From S5-327 sp965200975 (lineage in GTDB: Bacteria; Chloroflexota; Dehalococcoidia; Lucifugimonadales; Australimonadaceae): DNA of 64,000 nt. Below, piece by piece: positions 1 to 8,917 of this stretch. The notes under the pieces were generated by a model. It had not been told where the DNA came from and did not search any database. It saw nothing but the letters and a program-made list of their open reading frames with translations. The position numbers and the translations under genes were made by a program. Position 1 is the first letter of the stretch. Each line of letters starts with the position of its first letter. The stretch is taken from positions 930,001 through 994,000 of the forward strand of contig OZ241740.1 in assembly GCA_965200975.1 (NCBI GenBank). The letters run 5' to 3'.

Positions 1-245
1 CCGAGTATGCGGAGCACATCCGGCGTGGCGGGGAGGGGCGTGGCGAGCACGATGAGCTGCGCTCCGGCGACAGCCTGCGCTATGTTGGAGGCGGCTTCGT
101 CGACGGCGCCCGACTGAACGGCGCGTTTGCCCGCCGCTTTGTCGGCGTCGAACCCGGCGGTGCGCGCGTTGGGCAGCGCGGCGCGTACGGAGCGCCCCAG
201 CGCAGCGCCGACCGGCCCAAGACCAATGATTGCTATGTCGGGCAT
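1..245 (-). CDS. Prephenate/arogenate dehydrogenase-like protein, C-terminus cut by window edge
   Basis: Only the first 81 codons are present; the gene runs off the left edge. It begins ATG at 245 and opens with an NAD(P)-binding Rossmann strand and glycine loop (IIGLGPVGAALG, residues 6-17), an acidic residue ending strand 2 (GFDAD) and a VLATPLP segment near residue 70. This pattern, including the AVDEA segment between, is typical of TyrA-type dehydrogenases, which make 4-hydroxyphenylpyruvate or tyrosine. Other Rossmann dehydrogenases (6-phosphogluconate or 3-hydroxyisobutyrate type) share the first motif, and the catalytic half is missing, so the assignment is tentative. It lies 13 bases beyond dppC on the same strand and may be read through from it. 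Confidence 0.6.
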   Translation of the reverse strand, partial: MPDIAIIGLGPVGAALGRSVRAALPNARTAGFDADKAAGKRAVQSGAVDEAASNIAQAVAGAQLIVLATPLPATPDVLRIL

Positions 246-258
246 AAGGCCTTAGGAA

Positions 259-1197
259 TCAGGAGCCAGGGTTTGAGCGGTAGTTGCCGCCGCCGCCGCG
301 AAGGCGCGGGTCGAGCAGGTCGCGCAGCGCGTCGCCCAGCACGTTCCACCCGAACACGGTAAGGCTGAGGAACACGCCCGGCCATATCGCAAGCCACGGC
401 GCTATCTCCATGTAGGTGCGCGACTCGGAGCTGAGCATGCGCCCCCACGACGGGAACGGCTTCGGCACTCCGTAGCCCAGGAAACTGAGCGACGCCTCAA
501 TGAGAATTACCTGTCCCAGCCGGAGGCTGGCGAGAATGATGATAGGCACCATGACGTTGGGCAGAACGTGCCGCACCAGGATGCGGAGCGTCGTCGCGCC
601 GTTGACGCGCGCCGCCTCTACAAACGGCTGTTCCTTGAGAGCGAGCACCGACCCGCGGAGCACGCGGCTCTCCCGGATCGCCACCAGCCCCAGCACCAGC
701 GTCACGTTCACGGGGCTTGGGCCGAGGATCGACATAACGAACAGCAGCAGGAGCAGGGGAGGCACGCTCATCCATGCGTCCACAAGGCGCTGAACGATAG
801 TGTCGTACTTGCCGCCCATATAGCCGCTCGTGATGCCGATAAGCGCCGCCAGCACGCTGCCCAGCGCCACGGAGCCAAGAGCAACGAAGATGGATACGCG
901 GGCGCCGTGCACCAACCGGCTGAAGAGATCGCGTCCCAGGAAGTCCGTGCCCAGCAGGTACGTCAGGCTCGAGTTCTGCAAGGCGTCGGAGAAATGAGGC
1001 TCGTCGTAAGGGTAGGGGGCGATCCAGTTCGCGAAGATCGCCATGATGAGCATGATGAAGACGATCACCGCCCCCACCGCTCCCAACGGTTTCTCGGTGA
1101 AGAGCCGCGCCACGAGTCCGGCGAAACCTCCGCGCGACGTCAGCCCCAGGAGTCCGCGGAGAGCGCCCTCGCGTTCGCGCGCAGCCTCGACGGCCAT
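259..1197 (-). CDS. dppC: Dipeptide/oligopeptide-type ABC transporter permease (DppC-like)
   Basis: This 312-residue inner-membrane permease has the N-terminal OppC_N layout: a cytoplasmic stretch, a membrane helix around residues 38-60, a periplasmic loop containing TDFLGRDLFSR, then a five-helix permease core. The EAA loop that contacts the ATPase is visible (EAARVNGAT, about residues 193-201). It follows dppB after one intervening base, so the two are translated together as the usual permease heterodimer. The matching ATPases are encoded at 6606-8622 and a family-5 binding protein at 21744, with an unrelated cassette between. The cargo may be peptides, nickel or other small solutes; sequence alone does not decide. 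Confidence 0.9.
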   Translation of the reverse strand: MAVEAAREREGALRGLLGLTSRGGFAGLVARLFTEKPLGAVGAVIVFIMLIMAIFANWIAPYPYDEPHFSDALQNSSLTYLLGTDFLGRDLFSRLVHGARVSIFVALGSVALGSVLAALIGITSGYMGGKYDTIVQRLVDAWMSVPPLLLLLFVMSILGPSPVNVTLVLGLVAIRESRVLRGSVLALKEQPFVEAARVNGATTLRILVRHVLPNVMVPIIILASLRLGQVILIEASLSFLGYGVPKPFPSWGRMLSSESRTYMEIAPWLAIWPGVFLSLTVFGWNVLGDALRDLLDPRLRGGGGNYRSNPGS

Positions 1198-1198
1198 G

Positions 1199-2206
1199 CT
1201 AGGCGTACCTTATCCGCGGGTCGAGGACGCTGTAGAGGATGTCGACGACCAGGTTGATGAGCACGGTTCCGGCGGCGAACACGAGCACAATCGTCTGGGC
1301 GGGGACGTAGTCCCGCTGTTGCAGCGACTGCAGCAGGTAGACGCCCATGCCGGGCAGGTTGAATATCTGTTCGATGATGACCGTGCCGCCCAGCAGGAAC
1401 GGGATTTGCAGGCCTATCAGCGACAGCACAGGAATGAGGGCGTTGCGCACGGCGTGGCGGTACCAGATGGTGCCGGGCTGCAGGCCTTTGGCCCACGCCG
1501 TGCGTATGTAGTCTTGCCGTATGACCTCGAGCATCATCGCGCGGGTTATCCGTATCGTTCCGCCGAGCAGCGGTATGCCGACAATGACTCCCGGCAGCGC
1601 CATTACGCTGAGGTTGCCGATGGGGTCTTCGGTGAAGGCCACATAGCTGAGCGGAGGCGCCCAACCGAAGAAGAGCGCGGGCAGCGTTACGACAACCGTG
1701 CCAATCCACAGGATCGGCACGGCGACCAGCCCGATCGACACCGAGCGGAGCAGGTAGTCGGCCCAGGTGTCTTGACGGACGGCGGTCACGATGCCGATGG
1801 GAATGGCCACGGCTGTGCTCACAACCAGGGCGATGATGGAGAGCTCGAGCGTCACCGGATAGCGCCGGGCCAGTTCGTGCGTCACGGGGCGGCTAGTCCA
1901 CAGCGAGTCGCCGAGGTTGCCCACGAACAGCCCCCCGAACCACTCGAAGAATTGGACGTAGATAGGCCGGTCGAGGCCGAGCTGCGCGAGAATGGCTTGC
2001 CGGTCCGCTGCGTAGCCGAAGTCGGACACCATCAGGTCGACGATGTCGCCCGGCACAAGGCGCAACATAAAGAATGTGGCCACGCTCACGACGAAGAGGG
2101 TGAGGATGGCCAGCAGCACGCGCCGTACGACAAAGCGGTACAAGCTGTTCGAACTCCGCGCCTGGTCAGGCGTCGTGAGTCTACGGCGGGGCGGCGCCGT
2201 TATCAA
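1199..2206 (-). CDS. dppB: Dipeptide/oligopeptide-type ABC transporter permease (DppB-like)
   Basis: This 335-residue permease has a first membrane helix directly after the YRFVVRR segment, the family-typical periplasmic region (LGLDRPIYVQFFEW, then GDLGDSLWT-like GNLGDSLW) and four or five later helices. The EAA-type loop reads RTAWAKGLQP. It is the partner of DppC, immediately downstream. The longest frame opens with TTG at 2206. DppB proteins usually start a few residues before the first helix, so the in-frame TTG at 2143, just before YRFVVRR, is a real alternative start; neither has a strong ribosome-binding site. It diverges from the ABC ATPase at 2267 across about 60 bases that must contain both promoters. 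Confidence 0.88.
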   Translation of the reverse strand: MITAPPRRRLTTPDQARSSNSLYRFVVRRVLLAILTLFVVSVATFFMLRLVPGDIVDLMVSDFGYAADRQAILAQLGLDRPIYVQFFEWFGGLFVGNLGDSLWTSRPVTHELARRYPVTLELSIIALVVSTAVAIPIGIVTAVRQDTWADYLLRSVSIGLVAVPILWIGTVVVTLPALFFGWAPPLSYVAFTEDPIGNLSVMALPGVIVGIPLLGGTIRITRAMMLEVIRQDYIRTAWAKGLQPGTIWYRHAVRNALIPVLSLIGLQIPFLLGGTVIIEQIFNLPGMGVYLLQSLQQRDYVPAQTIVLVFAAGTVLINLVVDILYSVLDPRIRYA

Positions 2207-2266
2207 ATCCGGTAGGCTTTAGGGCCACAGGCCGCAGTCCAGCGTTGCGGCTGACAGGAGCGACGC

Positions 2267-3268
2267 GTGACCGACCCAGCAGACGTGATGATCGAAGCCG
2301 ACGGCGTTACGAAACTCTACGGCGACTTCCTGGCCGTAGACAGCATCTCCTTCTCTGTGAGGCGGGGCGAGACGGTGGGCCTCTTGGGCACGAACGGAGC
2401 TGGCAAAACAACGACGATGCGCATTCTCACGGGGTATATGCCTCCGACGAGCGGCTCTGTCCGAGTGGCGGGCTTCGACCTCGCCGCCGACTCGCTCGAG
2501 GCCCGCCGGCACATCGGCTACCTGCCGGAGTCGGCCCCGCTCTACGGCGATATGACCGTGGCCGCAACGCTGCGGTTCTTCGGCAAAGTGCGCGCGATGG
2601 GCGCAGTAGACCTGCGCCGGTCGGTCGATCGAGTCATCGAAACGTTCGCGCTGGCCCCATATCGCGACACCCTCGTCGGCAAGCTATCGAAGGGCTACCG
2701 GCAGCGCGTGGGGTTTGCGCTTGCCGTGCTCCACGAACCTGAGGTCGTGATTCTCGACGAACCGACCGTGAGCATCGACCCGGTGCAGGTTGTGGAAGTG
2801 CGGGAGCTGATACGGCAACTTGGCGGGCGGCACACTGTGCTGCTTAGCACGCATCAGCTCGCGGAGGCGAGCAGCCTTTGCGAGCGGGTGGTGATTCTGC
2901 ACGAGGGGGTTGTCGCCGCGCAGGGCAGGCCCGAGGAGCTGGCGCGGGAGCTGGGAAGCGCGCAGCGCTATGCAGTCGAGGCGCGCGGCCCGCGCGAGCA
3001 AACAGCCAGCGCCCTTGCGAGCGCCGAGGGGGTTTGGGCGGTCGAGGAGATAGGGGAGATAGAGATGATAGCGGAAGGCGCTACGCAGGACTCCGGATCG
3101 AACGTTTTCCGCGTGACGGGCGCTCTGGGCGAGGGCCTGGGGGAGCGCATCGCCGAGGCCGTGATAGGCGCCGGGTCAGGTCTGCGCCGCCTGGAGCCGT
3201 TGGAGGCGGGGCTCGAGGAGATATTCCTTAAGTTTGCGGGCGCCGCTTCCGGAGGCGATCGTGCGTAA
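2267..3268 (+). CDS. ABC-2 type transporter ATP-binding protein (GldA-like)
   Basis: This 333-residue cytoplasmic ATPase has Walker A GTNGAGKTT near residue 41, a signature LSKGYRQR, Walker B VVILDEPT and an H-loop STHQ. An extra domain of about 100 residues follows the nucleotide-binding domain, as in GldA/CcmA-type ATPases. The GTG start at 2267 is preceded by AGGAG at a good distance. It is the first gene of a four-gene plus-strand operon with an ABC-2 permease, a GldG-like protein and a DUF4340 protein, all overlapping or closely spaced. The family is linked to gliding in Bacteroidetes, but the same cassette occurs in many non-gliding bacteria with unknown cargo. Confidence 0.88.
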   Translation: MTDPADVMIEADGVTKLYGDFLAVDSISFSVRRGETVGLLGTNGAGKTTTMRILTGYMPPTSGSVRVAGFDLAADSLEARRHIGYLPESAPLYGDMTVAATLRFFGKVRAMGAVDLRRSVDRVIETFALAPYRDTLVGKLSKGYRQRVGFALAVLHEPEVVILDEPTVSIDPVQVVEVRELIRQLGGRHTVLLSTHQLAEASSLCERVVILHEGVVAAQGRPEELARELGSAQRYAVEARGPREQTASALASAEGVWAVEEIGEIEMIAEGATQDSGSNVFRVTGALGEGLGERIAEAVIGAGSGLRRLEPLEAGLEEIFLKFAGAASGGDRA

Positions 3269-3974
3269 CGCCCTTGTGCTTGCGTGGAAAGAGACGCGGA
3301 CATACTACGCGTCGCCGATGGCCTACATTGTCGGCGCGGCGTTCACCGGGCTCACAGGGCACTTCTTCGTCGCGAGCATCTCCGAACCGTTGCCGGAGGC
3401 GTCGCTGCGCGGAGTGCTGACCCCCATCACCTTCGCGATCATCCTTTGGGCGCCAATCGCCAGCATGCGCCTGCTTGCCGAGGAGCAGAAGCTGGGCACT
3501 CTCGAACTGCTGGCGACGTCGCCCCTGCGCGACTGGGGGATAGTCACGGGAAAGTTCGCAGCTCTTATCGCAATGCTGCTAGGGATTATGGCGCCGACCC
3601 TCGTGTACGTCGGGCTGCTGCTCTGGTTCGCATCGCCCGATGCCGGGCCGCTCTTCACCGGCTATCTGGGCCTGCTGCTGTACGGTTCGGCTGCGGCGTC
3701 GCTCGGACTCTTCACGTCGTCGCTTACGAGCAATCAGATCGTAGCGGGGGTGATGGCCGCTGCGGCGCTGCTGTTCCTTACGCTCGCGAGTCAGGCGGCG
3801 GATCTGGTTTCGGGCGTCTCCTCGACCCTGCTGGCGGGCGTCTCGCTGCCTGCGCACTACACGTCGTTCGTCGCGGGCGTCGTCGAGCTGGCTGATGTGG
3901 CCTACTTTGCGGCGTTCATTGCCTTATTCCTGTTCCTTGCAACCCTGAGCCTGGAGTCGCGGCGTTGGCGCTAG
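3261..3974 (+). CDS. ABC-2 type transporter permease (GldF-like)
   Basis: This is a 237-residue permease with about six membrane helices. The family hallmark EEQKLGTLELLATSPL lies in the loop after the second helix. The GTG at 3261 is preferred as start because GGAGG sits just upstream (3251) and the protein then opens as RNALVLAWKE, the usual amphipathic entry of ABC-2 permeases. An in-frame ATG 27 bases earlier would only extend it into the overlap with the ATPase gene. The chosen start overlaps the ATPase gene by 8 bases, implying translational coupling. It should form the membrane channel for the ATPase at 2267. Confidence 0.85.
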   Translation: MRNALVLAWKETRTYYASPMAYIVGAAFTGLTGHFFVASISEPLPEASLRGVLTPITFAIILWAPIASMRLLAEEQKLGTLELLATSPLRDWGIVTGKFAALIAMLLGIMAPTLVYVGLLLWFASPDAGPLFTGYLGLLLYGSAAASLGLFTSSLTSNQIVAGVMAAAALLFLTLASQAADLVSGVSSTLLAGVSLPAHYTSFVAGVVELADVAYFAAFIALFLFLATLSLESRRWR

Positions 3975-3996
3975 CGCGGCGCGGGAGCGGAACGGC

Positions 3997-5625
3997 ATGC
4001 TAGGCCTCCTGCAGGAGCGGCTACGGAGCTGGGGGCTGCTGCTTGCCGCTCTCGGATCGATCGGCGTCGCCGGCGGCCTGCTGCTACTGGTATGGGCGTC
4101 GGAGTTGCGGGGTTTTGCGCTCGTTACGCTGGCCGCCGGCGGCGTTCTGCTGGCGTTGTCAGCGCTTGCCTCGCTTGGCTATGCGGCGCGGGCCGTAAGC
4201 GGACGCCGCGGACGTCTCTCCGGCGTGAGCCTCGCCAGCGTGGCGGCGGCGCTCGCTCTGGCGGTTACGCTCAACGTCATCGCCTCCGCCCTGAACGTGA
4301 GCCGGGACTTTACGGCGACGCGGCAGTTCGAGCTGGCGCCGCAGACGATGCAGGCAATTGGAGGCCTCAGCGGCGACGTTCGCGTAACGGGGTTCATCGT
4401 CTCGACCGACGAAGGCGACTTGCGGTTCGAGGCCGCCGCCGAGGGATACCTTCGCCAGTTCGAGCGGCTTTCGAATGGCCGTCTGAGCTATCGGTTTGTC
4501 GATCCCCAGCTGGAGCCGTCGGTCGCCCTCTCGCTCGGCGTAACGGAGTCGCCGTCGCTGCTATTCGAGTCGGAGACGACAGGGCTGCGCGCATCAATCG
4601 GGGCCCGCGGCGTGTCGGAGCAGACGCTGCTGACGGCTGTGCTCAGGGTTACGCAAACGCGCCAGCATAAGGTGTACGCGCTGCGAGGACACGGCGAGCG
4701 CGGCGTCAACGACTTGCGGGCGTCGGGATCGGGGCTTGGCTTCGCCGCAGCGGGGCTTCGGGCCGACGGCTACGTCGTGGAGTCGCTCGACCTCGCGTCG
4801 GAGGGGAGAGTCCCGGACGATGCGTCGCTTCTCGTTATCGCTGCTCCTGTTGCGCCGTTAGGGGCGGACGAGGAGCGCGCCGTTACAGAGTGGCTGGCCG
4901 AGGGCGGACGCGCCCTGTTCATGGTCGACCCGTCGGGAGAGTCGGCGGCGGTGATGGCCGGGTTGCTGGCCCCGTGGGGAGTGGAGGCTATCGCAGGGAC
5001 GATTATCGATCCGGAGCGCTCCGCGGCGGGCGACGCCCGGACACTCATCGTCCAACGCGATCAGTACCTTGGCGAGACGTCGATTACCGAGGGCGGAGCC
5101 ATTACGGCCCCGCTTGGCCCCACGTTTTACCCGGGCGCCGCCGCGTTCCGCGTTGCAGAAGAGGTCGAGGCCCGCATTCAAGCGGGCGAGCCGGTTCCCG
5201 TGCGTTACGGGCCGCTGATCGTCAGTTCCAGGGAGTCGGGGCTTGCGCCTCGGCCGGAGGGGGGCTGGGGGCTGCCGGGCCCGCATGTCTTGTTTTTGCT
5301 TGTGCAGGCGTCGTCGACGGTCGCCGGGGCCCCGACTGCCGAGTTCGACCCGAACGCTGTCCGCACGACGCTGGCCGTTGTGGGCGACGCGGACTTTGCG
5401 AGCAACCGGCACTACAACGATCTCGACAACGCCGATCTCTTCCTGAACACGGTCAACTGGCTGCTCGAGGACGCGCATCTGATTTCGATAAGGCCGAAGC
5501 AGGAGGTTTTCCGCCCGCTCGTGCTGACCGCGCCGGAGTTCGATTTCGTTCGCTACGTGAGCTGGTTCCTTCTTCCGGCGCTCCTGGCCGCCGCCGGGGT
5601 AGTCGCCTGGTGGCGCCGGCGCTGA
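3997..5625 (+). CDS. GldG-like ABC-transporter-associated membrane protein
   Basis: This 542-residue protein has three membrane helices in the first 100 residues (around 12-33, 38-58 and 75-95), a large extracytoplasmic region and a final helix (about residues 520-537) followed by WWRRR. The soluble part contains the FVDPQLEPS, YALRGHGERG and ALFMVDPSGE segments of the GldG/DUF4350-like family, an auxiliary substrate-binding-like subunit that travels with ABC-2 exporters. It follows the permease by 22 bases and precedes a DUF4340 gene by 7 bases, the standard order of this cassette. The biochemical role of the family is not established. Confidence 0.8.
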   Translation: MLGLLQERLRSWGLLLAALGSIGVAGGLLLLVWASELRGFALVTLAAGGVLLALSALASLGYAARAVSGRRGRLSGVSLASVAAALALAVTLNVIASALNVSRDFTATRQFELAPQTMQAIGGLSGDVRVTGFIVSTDEGDLRFEAAAEGYLRQFERLSNGRLSYRFVDPQLEPSVALSLGVTESPSLLFESETTGLRASIGARGVSEQTLLTAVLRVTQTRQHKVYALRGHGERGVNDLRASGSGLGFAAAGLRADGYVVESLDLASEGRVPDDASLLVIAAPVAPLGADEERAVTEWLAEGGRALFMVDPSGESAAVMAGLLAPWGVEAIAGTIIDPERSAAGDARTLIVQRDQYLGETSITEGGAITAPLGPTFYPGAAAFRVAEEVEARIQAGEPVPVRYGPLIVSSRESGLAPRPEGGWGLPGPHVLFLLVQASSTVAGAPTAEFDPNAVRTTLAVVGDADFASNRHYNDLDNADLFLNTVNWLLEDAHLISIRPKQEVFRPLVLTAPEFDFVRYVSWFLLPALLAAAGVVAWWRRR

Positions 5626-5632
5626 GCGTCTG

Positions 5633-6613
5633 ATGCGGAACGCTGTTGCAAGGCTGGGCGTTCTTCTGGTCGCGGCGGCCCTCGGCGCTGTCGCGTGGGC
5701 GCTGTGGTTTGGCGGCGAAGAGCCGGCGCCTGAGGAGCAGCCCGCCGCCCGGCTGTATGCGGTCGAGCAAGACGCCGTAGCCGGCGTGCGCGTCCGGACC
5801 GCTGAGGGCGAGGCCGTCTTCGAGCGCGGGCCGGAGGGATGGCGGTTCGCGTCGAACCCCCTGCTGCCGGTGAACCTCGACCGCTGGGGCGGCATTGTGC
5901 TGCTCCTCTCGGGGCCGCAGACCGACCGCGTCTTGCCCGATCCCGCAGACCCGGCGGAGTACGGACTCGACGCGCCGTGGACGGTCGCCGTCAGGCTTGC
6001 CGACGGACAGGAGACGACGGTGAGGCTCGGCGCGGCGACTCCCGACGGGGAGCACTACTACGCCAAAGTGGAAGGGCGCGCGGGCGTGGCGCTCGTCAAT
6101 GCGCCGTGGGGCGACACGCTGGCGCGGCTCGTTTCCGAACCCCCGAGGCCGTACTGGTTCTACCAGGTGGAGCCGTCCCTGGCGCGCGTGTTCGAAGTGG
6201 AAACGCCTCTTGGCGCCGTAACCTTCCTGCTCGGTCTGTCGCTGGTTGACGGCGAGCCGTCGGCGCGGGTCGTCGTCGACGATGCGGCCCGCGACCTCGA
6301 GGAGGAAGAGCGCGCGGAGCTGATGCGCCTTGTAGGCGGGCCGCCGGTATTTCGCGTGCTGCCGATGCCCGGCGACCAGACGTTAAGCGCGTTGGGACTG
6401 GCGCCGCCGGAAGCGGTTATACGGCTGAGCTACGAACTGGCCGCGCCGCTGGGCGACCGCACGACGTTCAGCACCGTCTACGCCATTGGAGCGCAGACTC
6501 CCGGCGGGGACGCGCGCTACGCGCTGACTGACGACGCGGCGGCGCTCCTCGCGTTCGACGCAGGGTGGGTGAGCGAGGCGCTGGCTCTGGCCGAGCGCTA
6601 TCTCGCTAGATAG
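5633..6613 (+). CDS. DUF4340 domain protein, last gene of the GldAFG-like cassette
   Basis: This 326-residue protein has a single N-terminal membrane helix or uncleaved signal (LGVLLVAAALGAVAWALWF, residues 8-26), followed by soluble DUF4340-type repeats. Typical segments are EGWRFAS-like text near residue 65, LDRWGGIVLLLSG near 85 and ADPAEYGLDAPW near 105. DUF4340 proteins are extracytoplasmic and usually follow GldG-like genes, as here; their function is unknown. Its 3' end overlaps the convergent oppF-like gene by 8 bases, so no separate terminator fits between the two. Confidence 0.8.
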   Translation: MRNAVARLGVLLVAAALGAVAWALWFGGEEPAPEEQPAARLYAVEQDAVAGVRVRTAEGEAVFERGPEGWRFASNPLLPVNLDRWGGIVLLLSGPQTDRVLPDPADPAEYGLDAPWTVAVRLADGQETTVRLGAATPDGEHYYAKVEGRAGVALVNAPWGDTLARLVSEPPRPYWFYQVEPSLARVFEVETPLGAVTFLLGLSLVDGEPSARVVVDDAARDLEEEERAELMRLVGGPPVFRVLPMPGDQTLSALGLAPPEAVIRLSYELAAPLGDRTTFSTVYAIGAQTPGGDARYALTDDAAALLAFDAGWVSEALALAERYLAR

Positions 6614-7622
6614 CGTCGGGGCCTGCCCGCAGGCAGGCGGCCCACCGGCCTTCGCTGGTCTGTTTCAGGGGCGGCACAGTAACCCGGCACTCATCGACAG
6701 CAATCGGGCATCTTGTGTGGAACACGCAGCCGGAAGGCGGGTTCTGCGGGCTGGGGATGTCGCCCTGCAGAACGATGCGCTCGCGCGCGACCTCCACGTT
6801 TGGGTCGGGCACGGGCACGGCGGAGAGCAAGGCTCGCGTGTAGGGGTGCTGAGGGTCGCTGAAAAGGTCGTCGCTGGGCGACAGTTCCATGAGCCGGCCG
6901 AGGTACATCACCGCGACGCGGTTGGAGATGTGGCGGACCACGGAGAGGTCGTGCGCGATGAGCAGGTAAGTGAGGCCGAGCTGCTCCTGCAATTCCTGCA
7001 TCAGGTTGATGATCTGCGCCTGGATCGACACGTCGAGAGCCGAGACCGGCTCGTCGGCCACGATGAACTCGGCTTCCGCAGCGATGGCGCGCGCGATGCC
7101 GATGCGCTGCCGTTGTCCGCCGGAGAACTCGTGAGGAAAGCGGCTGGCCATGTACGGATTGAGCCCAACCGTTTGCAGGAGCTCCTGCACCTTCTCGCGC
7201 TCTTCGGCTTTGTTCGCGGCGAGGCCGTGAACGCTGATCGGTTCGCCGATGATTCCTGCCGCAGTCATCCGGGGACTGAGCGACGAGTAGGGGTCTTGAA
7301 AGATAGCGTTGATGCGCCGGCGAACCTGCCGCAGCTCCCCTCCGGAGAGCGAGGTCATCTCTACGCCGTCGAACCGTATGGAGCCCGCCGTTTGCCGGTG
7401 CAGCTGCAGGATGCAACGGCCCAGCGTGCTCTTGCCCGAACCGCTTTCGCCCACAAGCCCGAGGGTCTCTCCCCGGTGGATCGTGAGCGAGACGTCGTCG
7501 ACCGCCTTCACTTCGCCGACGCGTTTCTTGAAGACGATGCCTTGCGTCACAGGGAAGTACTTCTTCACTCCCTCCATTTCAACAAGGGACTGCGCAGAGG
7601 CGCCGGCGGCGGTCATCGACAT
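6606..7622 (-). CDS. dppF: Dipeptide/oligopeptide-type ABC transporter ATPase (DppF/OppF-like)
   Basis: This 338-residue ATPase has Walker A GESGSGKST, signature FSGGQRQR, Walker B FIVADEPVSALD and the C-terminal oligopeptide-transporter extension with the cysteine pattern CVFHTRCPIAVDEC, which binds an iron-sulfur cluster in some DppD/DppF proteins. It lies 4 bases downstream of the DppD-like gene. The pair would energise the DppBC-type permease at 259-2206, although the GldAFG-like cassette separates the two halves of the system. Confidence 0.9.
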   Translation of the reverse strand: MSMTAAGASAQSLVEMEGVKKYFPVTQGIVFKKRVGEVKAVDDVSLTIHRGETLGLVGESGSGKSTLGRCILQLHRQTAGSIRFDGVEMTSLSGGELRQVRRRINAIFQDPYSSLSPRMTAAGIIGEPISVHGLAANKAEEREKVQELLQTVGLNPYMASRFPHEFSGGQRQRIGIARAIAAEAEFIVADEPVSALDVSIQAQIINLMQELQEQLGLTYLLIAHDLSVVRHISNRVAVMYLGRLMELSPSDDLFSDPQHPYTRALLSAVPVPDPNVEVARERIVLQGDIPSPQNPPSGCVFHTRCPIAVDECRVTVPPLKQTSEGRWAACLRAGPDAI

Positions 7623-7626
7623 CGTT

Positions 7627-8622
7627 CTACGCCCCGCTCGCCGGAGCGGCGTCCGCCCAGCACGCCACGATATGGTCGACGACGTCGCCCCGGACCGGGA
7701 GCATGCCCGGCGCTTCCTCGGCGCAGCGGTCGATGGCGGAAGGGCAGCGCTCGCGGAATGCGCACCCTGCGGGCAGCCGGCTCAGGTCGGGAGGCATGCC
7801 CTCGATCGGAATAAGCCGCGCGCCCCTCGGCCTGTCGAGTCTCGGCACTGACGCCAGGAGCCCTCGCGTGTACGGATGGCGGGGATCGTCGAAGATTTCG
7901 TGCAGCCCGCCGCGCTCGACGATACGTCCTGCGTACATAACGTTGATGCGGTCCACATAGCGGGCCACGATGCCGAGGTTGTGGGTAATCAGAATGACGG
8001 CGATGCCGAGTTCGCGCTGCACGTTCTGAATGAGTTCGAGGATCTGCGCTTGAATGGTGACGTCCAGGGCGGTTGTCGGTTCGTCGGCTATCAGCAGTTT
8101 CGGGTTGCAGCTCAGCGCCATTGCGATCATTACGCGCTGCCGCATACCTCCCGAGAACTCGTGGGGATAACCTGCCAGGCGTCGCTTCGCGTCGGAAATG
8201 CCGACCAGTTCGAGCAACTCCGCCGCGCGGTTCGCCGCTTCCTCGGGACTGTAGCCCAGGTGCCGCTGCACGGCCTCCGTCAGCTGCCGTCCGATCGTGA
8301 GCACCGGATTGAGCGACGTCATTGGCTCCTGAAAGACCATGCCGATGCGGTTGCCGCGGATGTCGCGCATTGCCTCCTCGGTCTGCGCCAGCAGGTTGTC
8401 GCCGAGGAAGTTGATGGTTCCGCTTACGATGCGTCCCGGCGGGCTGGGGATGAGCCGCATAATGGAGAGCGCGGTGATGCTTTTGCCGCAGCCGCTCTCG
8501 CCCACGAGCGCGAGCGATTCGCCCTCCTGCAGGTCGAACGAGACGCCGTCGACCGCCTTGACGACTCCTGCGCTAGTGAAGAAGTGCGTGCGGAGATCGT
8601 TTATCTCAAGCAGTACGCCCAC
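7627..8622 (-). CDS. dppD: Dipeptide/oligopeptide-type ABC transporter ATPase (DppD/OppD-like)
   Basis: This 331-residue ATPase has Walker A GESGCGKS, signature FSGGMRQR, Walker B LLIADEPTTALD and the C-terminal CAFRERCPSAIDRC motif of the oligopeptide transporter family. It is the first gene of the dppDF pair on the minus strand, transcribed away from the GPP34 gene at 8918. The ~295-base divergent gap upstream must hold its promoter and also carries one copy of an intergenic repeat at 8711-8790. Confidence 0.9.
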   Translation of the reverse strand: MGVLLEINDLRTHFFTSAGVVKAVDGVSFDLQEGESLALVGESGCGKSITALSIMRLIPSPPGRIVSGTINFLGDNLLAQTEEAMRDIRGNRIGMVFQEPMTSLNPVLTIGRQLTEAVQRHLGYSPEEAANRAAELLELVGISDAKRRLAGYPHEFSGGMRQRVMIAMALSCNPKLLIADEPTTALDVTIQAQILELIQNVQRELGIAVILITHNLGIVARYVDRINVMYAGRIVERGGLHEIFDDPRHPYTRGLLASVPRLDRPRGARLIPIEGMPPDLSRLPAGCAFRERCPSAIDRCAEEAPGMLPVRGDVVDHIVACWADAAPASGA

Positions 8623-8710
8623 AGATCCTCGCGGCCCGTCGGAGCGGGCAGGCTTGCCGAACGGGCAGAGTGTACACCCGCAGAGCCGAAACCCTGCAAA
8701 TGGCTGCGCG

Positions 8711-8790
8711 GGCGGCGATAGCGGCGGGTGAAGGGGACGTCAGCGCCGGCGCGTTGTCGGGAGAGCGGACGCTCCCCAGACCCCTGCCTG
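8711..8790. repeat. Intergenic repeat element, copy A
   Basis: One of seven related sequences found only between genes in this window. Shared landmarks are GATAGCGGCGGGTG, then GTCAGCGCCGGCGCG, then a GGGAGAGCG / CGCTCCCC imperfect hairpin and CAGACCCCTG. It occupies most of the 295-base divergent gap between dppD and the GPP34 gene. Nothing else was recognised in that gap. Confidence 0.65.
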
Positions 8791-8917
8791 CACTCTGAGC
8801 AGCTGCGCCCCAAGGCTGATAATTTGCGCCTCCGCCTTGGCGTGCGGGATAATGGGCGGCGAGAGGCCTCAACGCCCCGGCGCGCTAAGCCGCTTATTCA
8901 GAGGAGATGGAATCACT

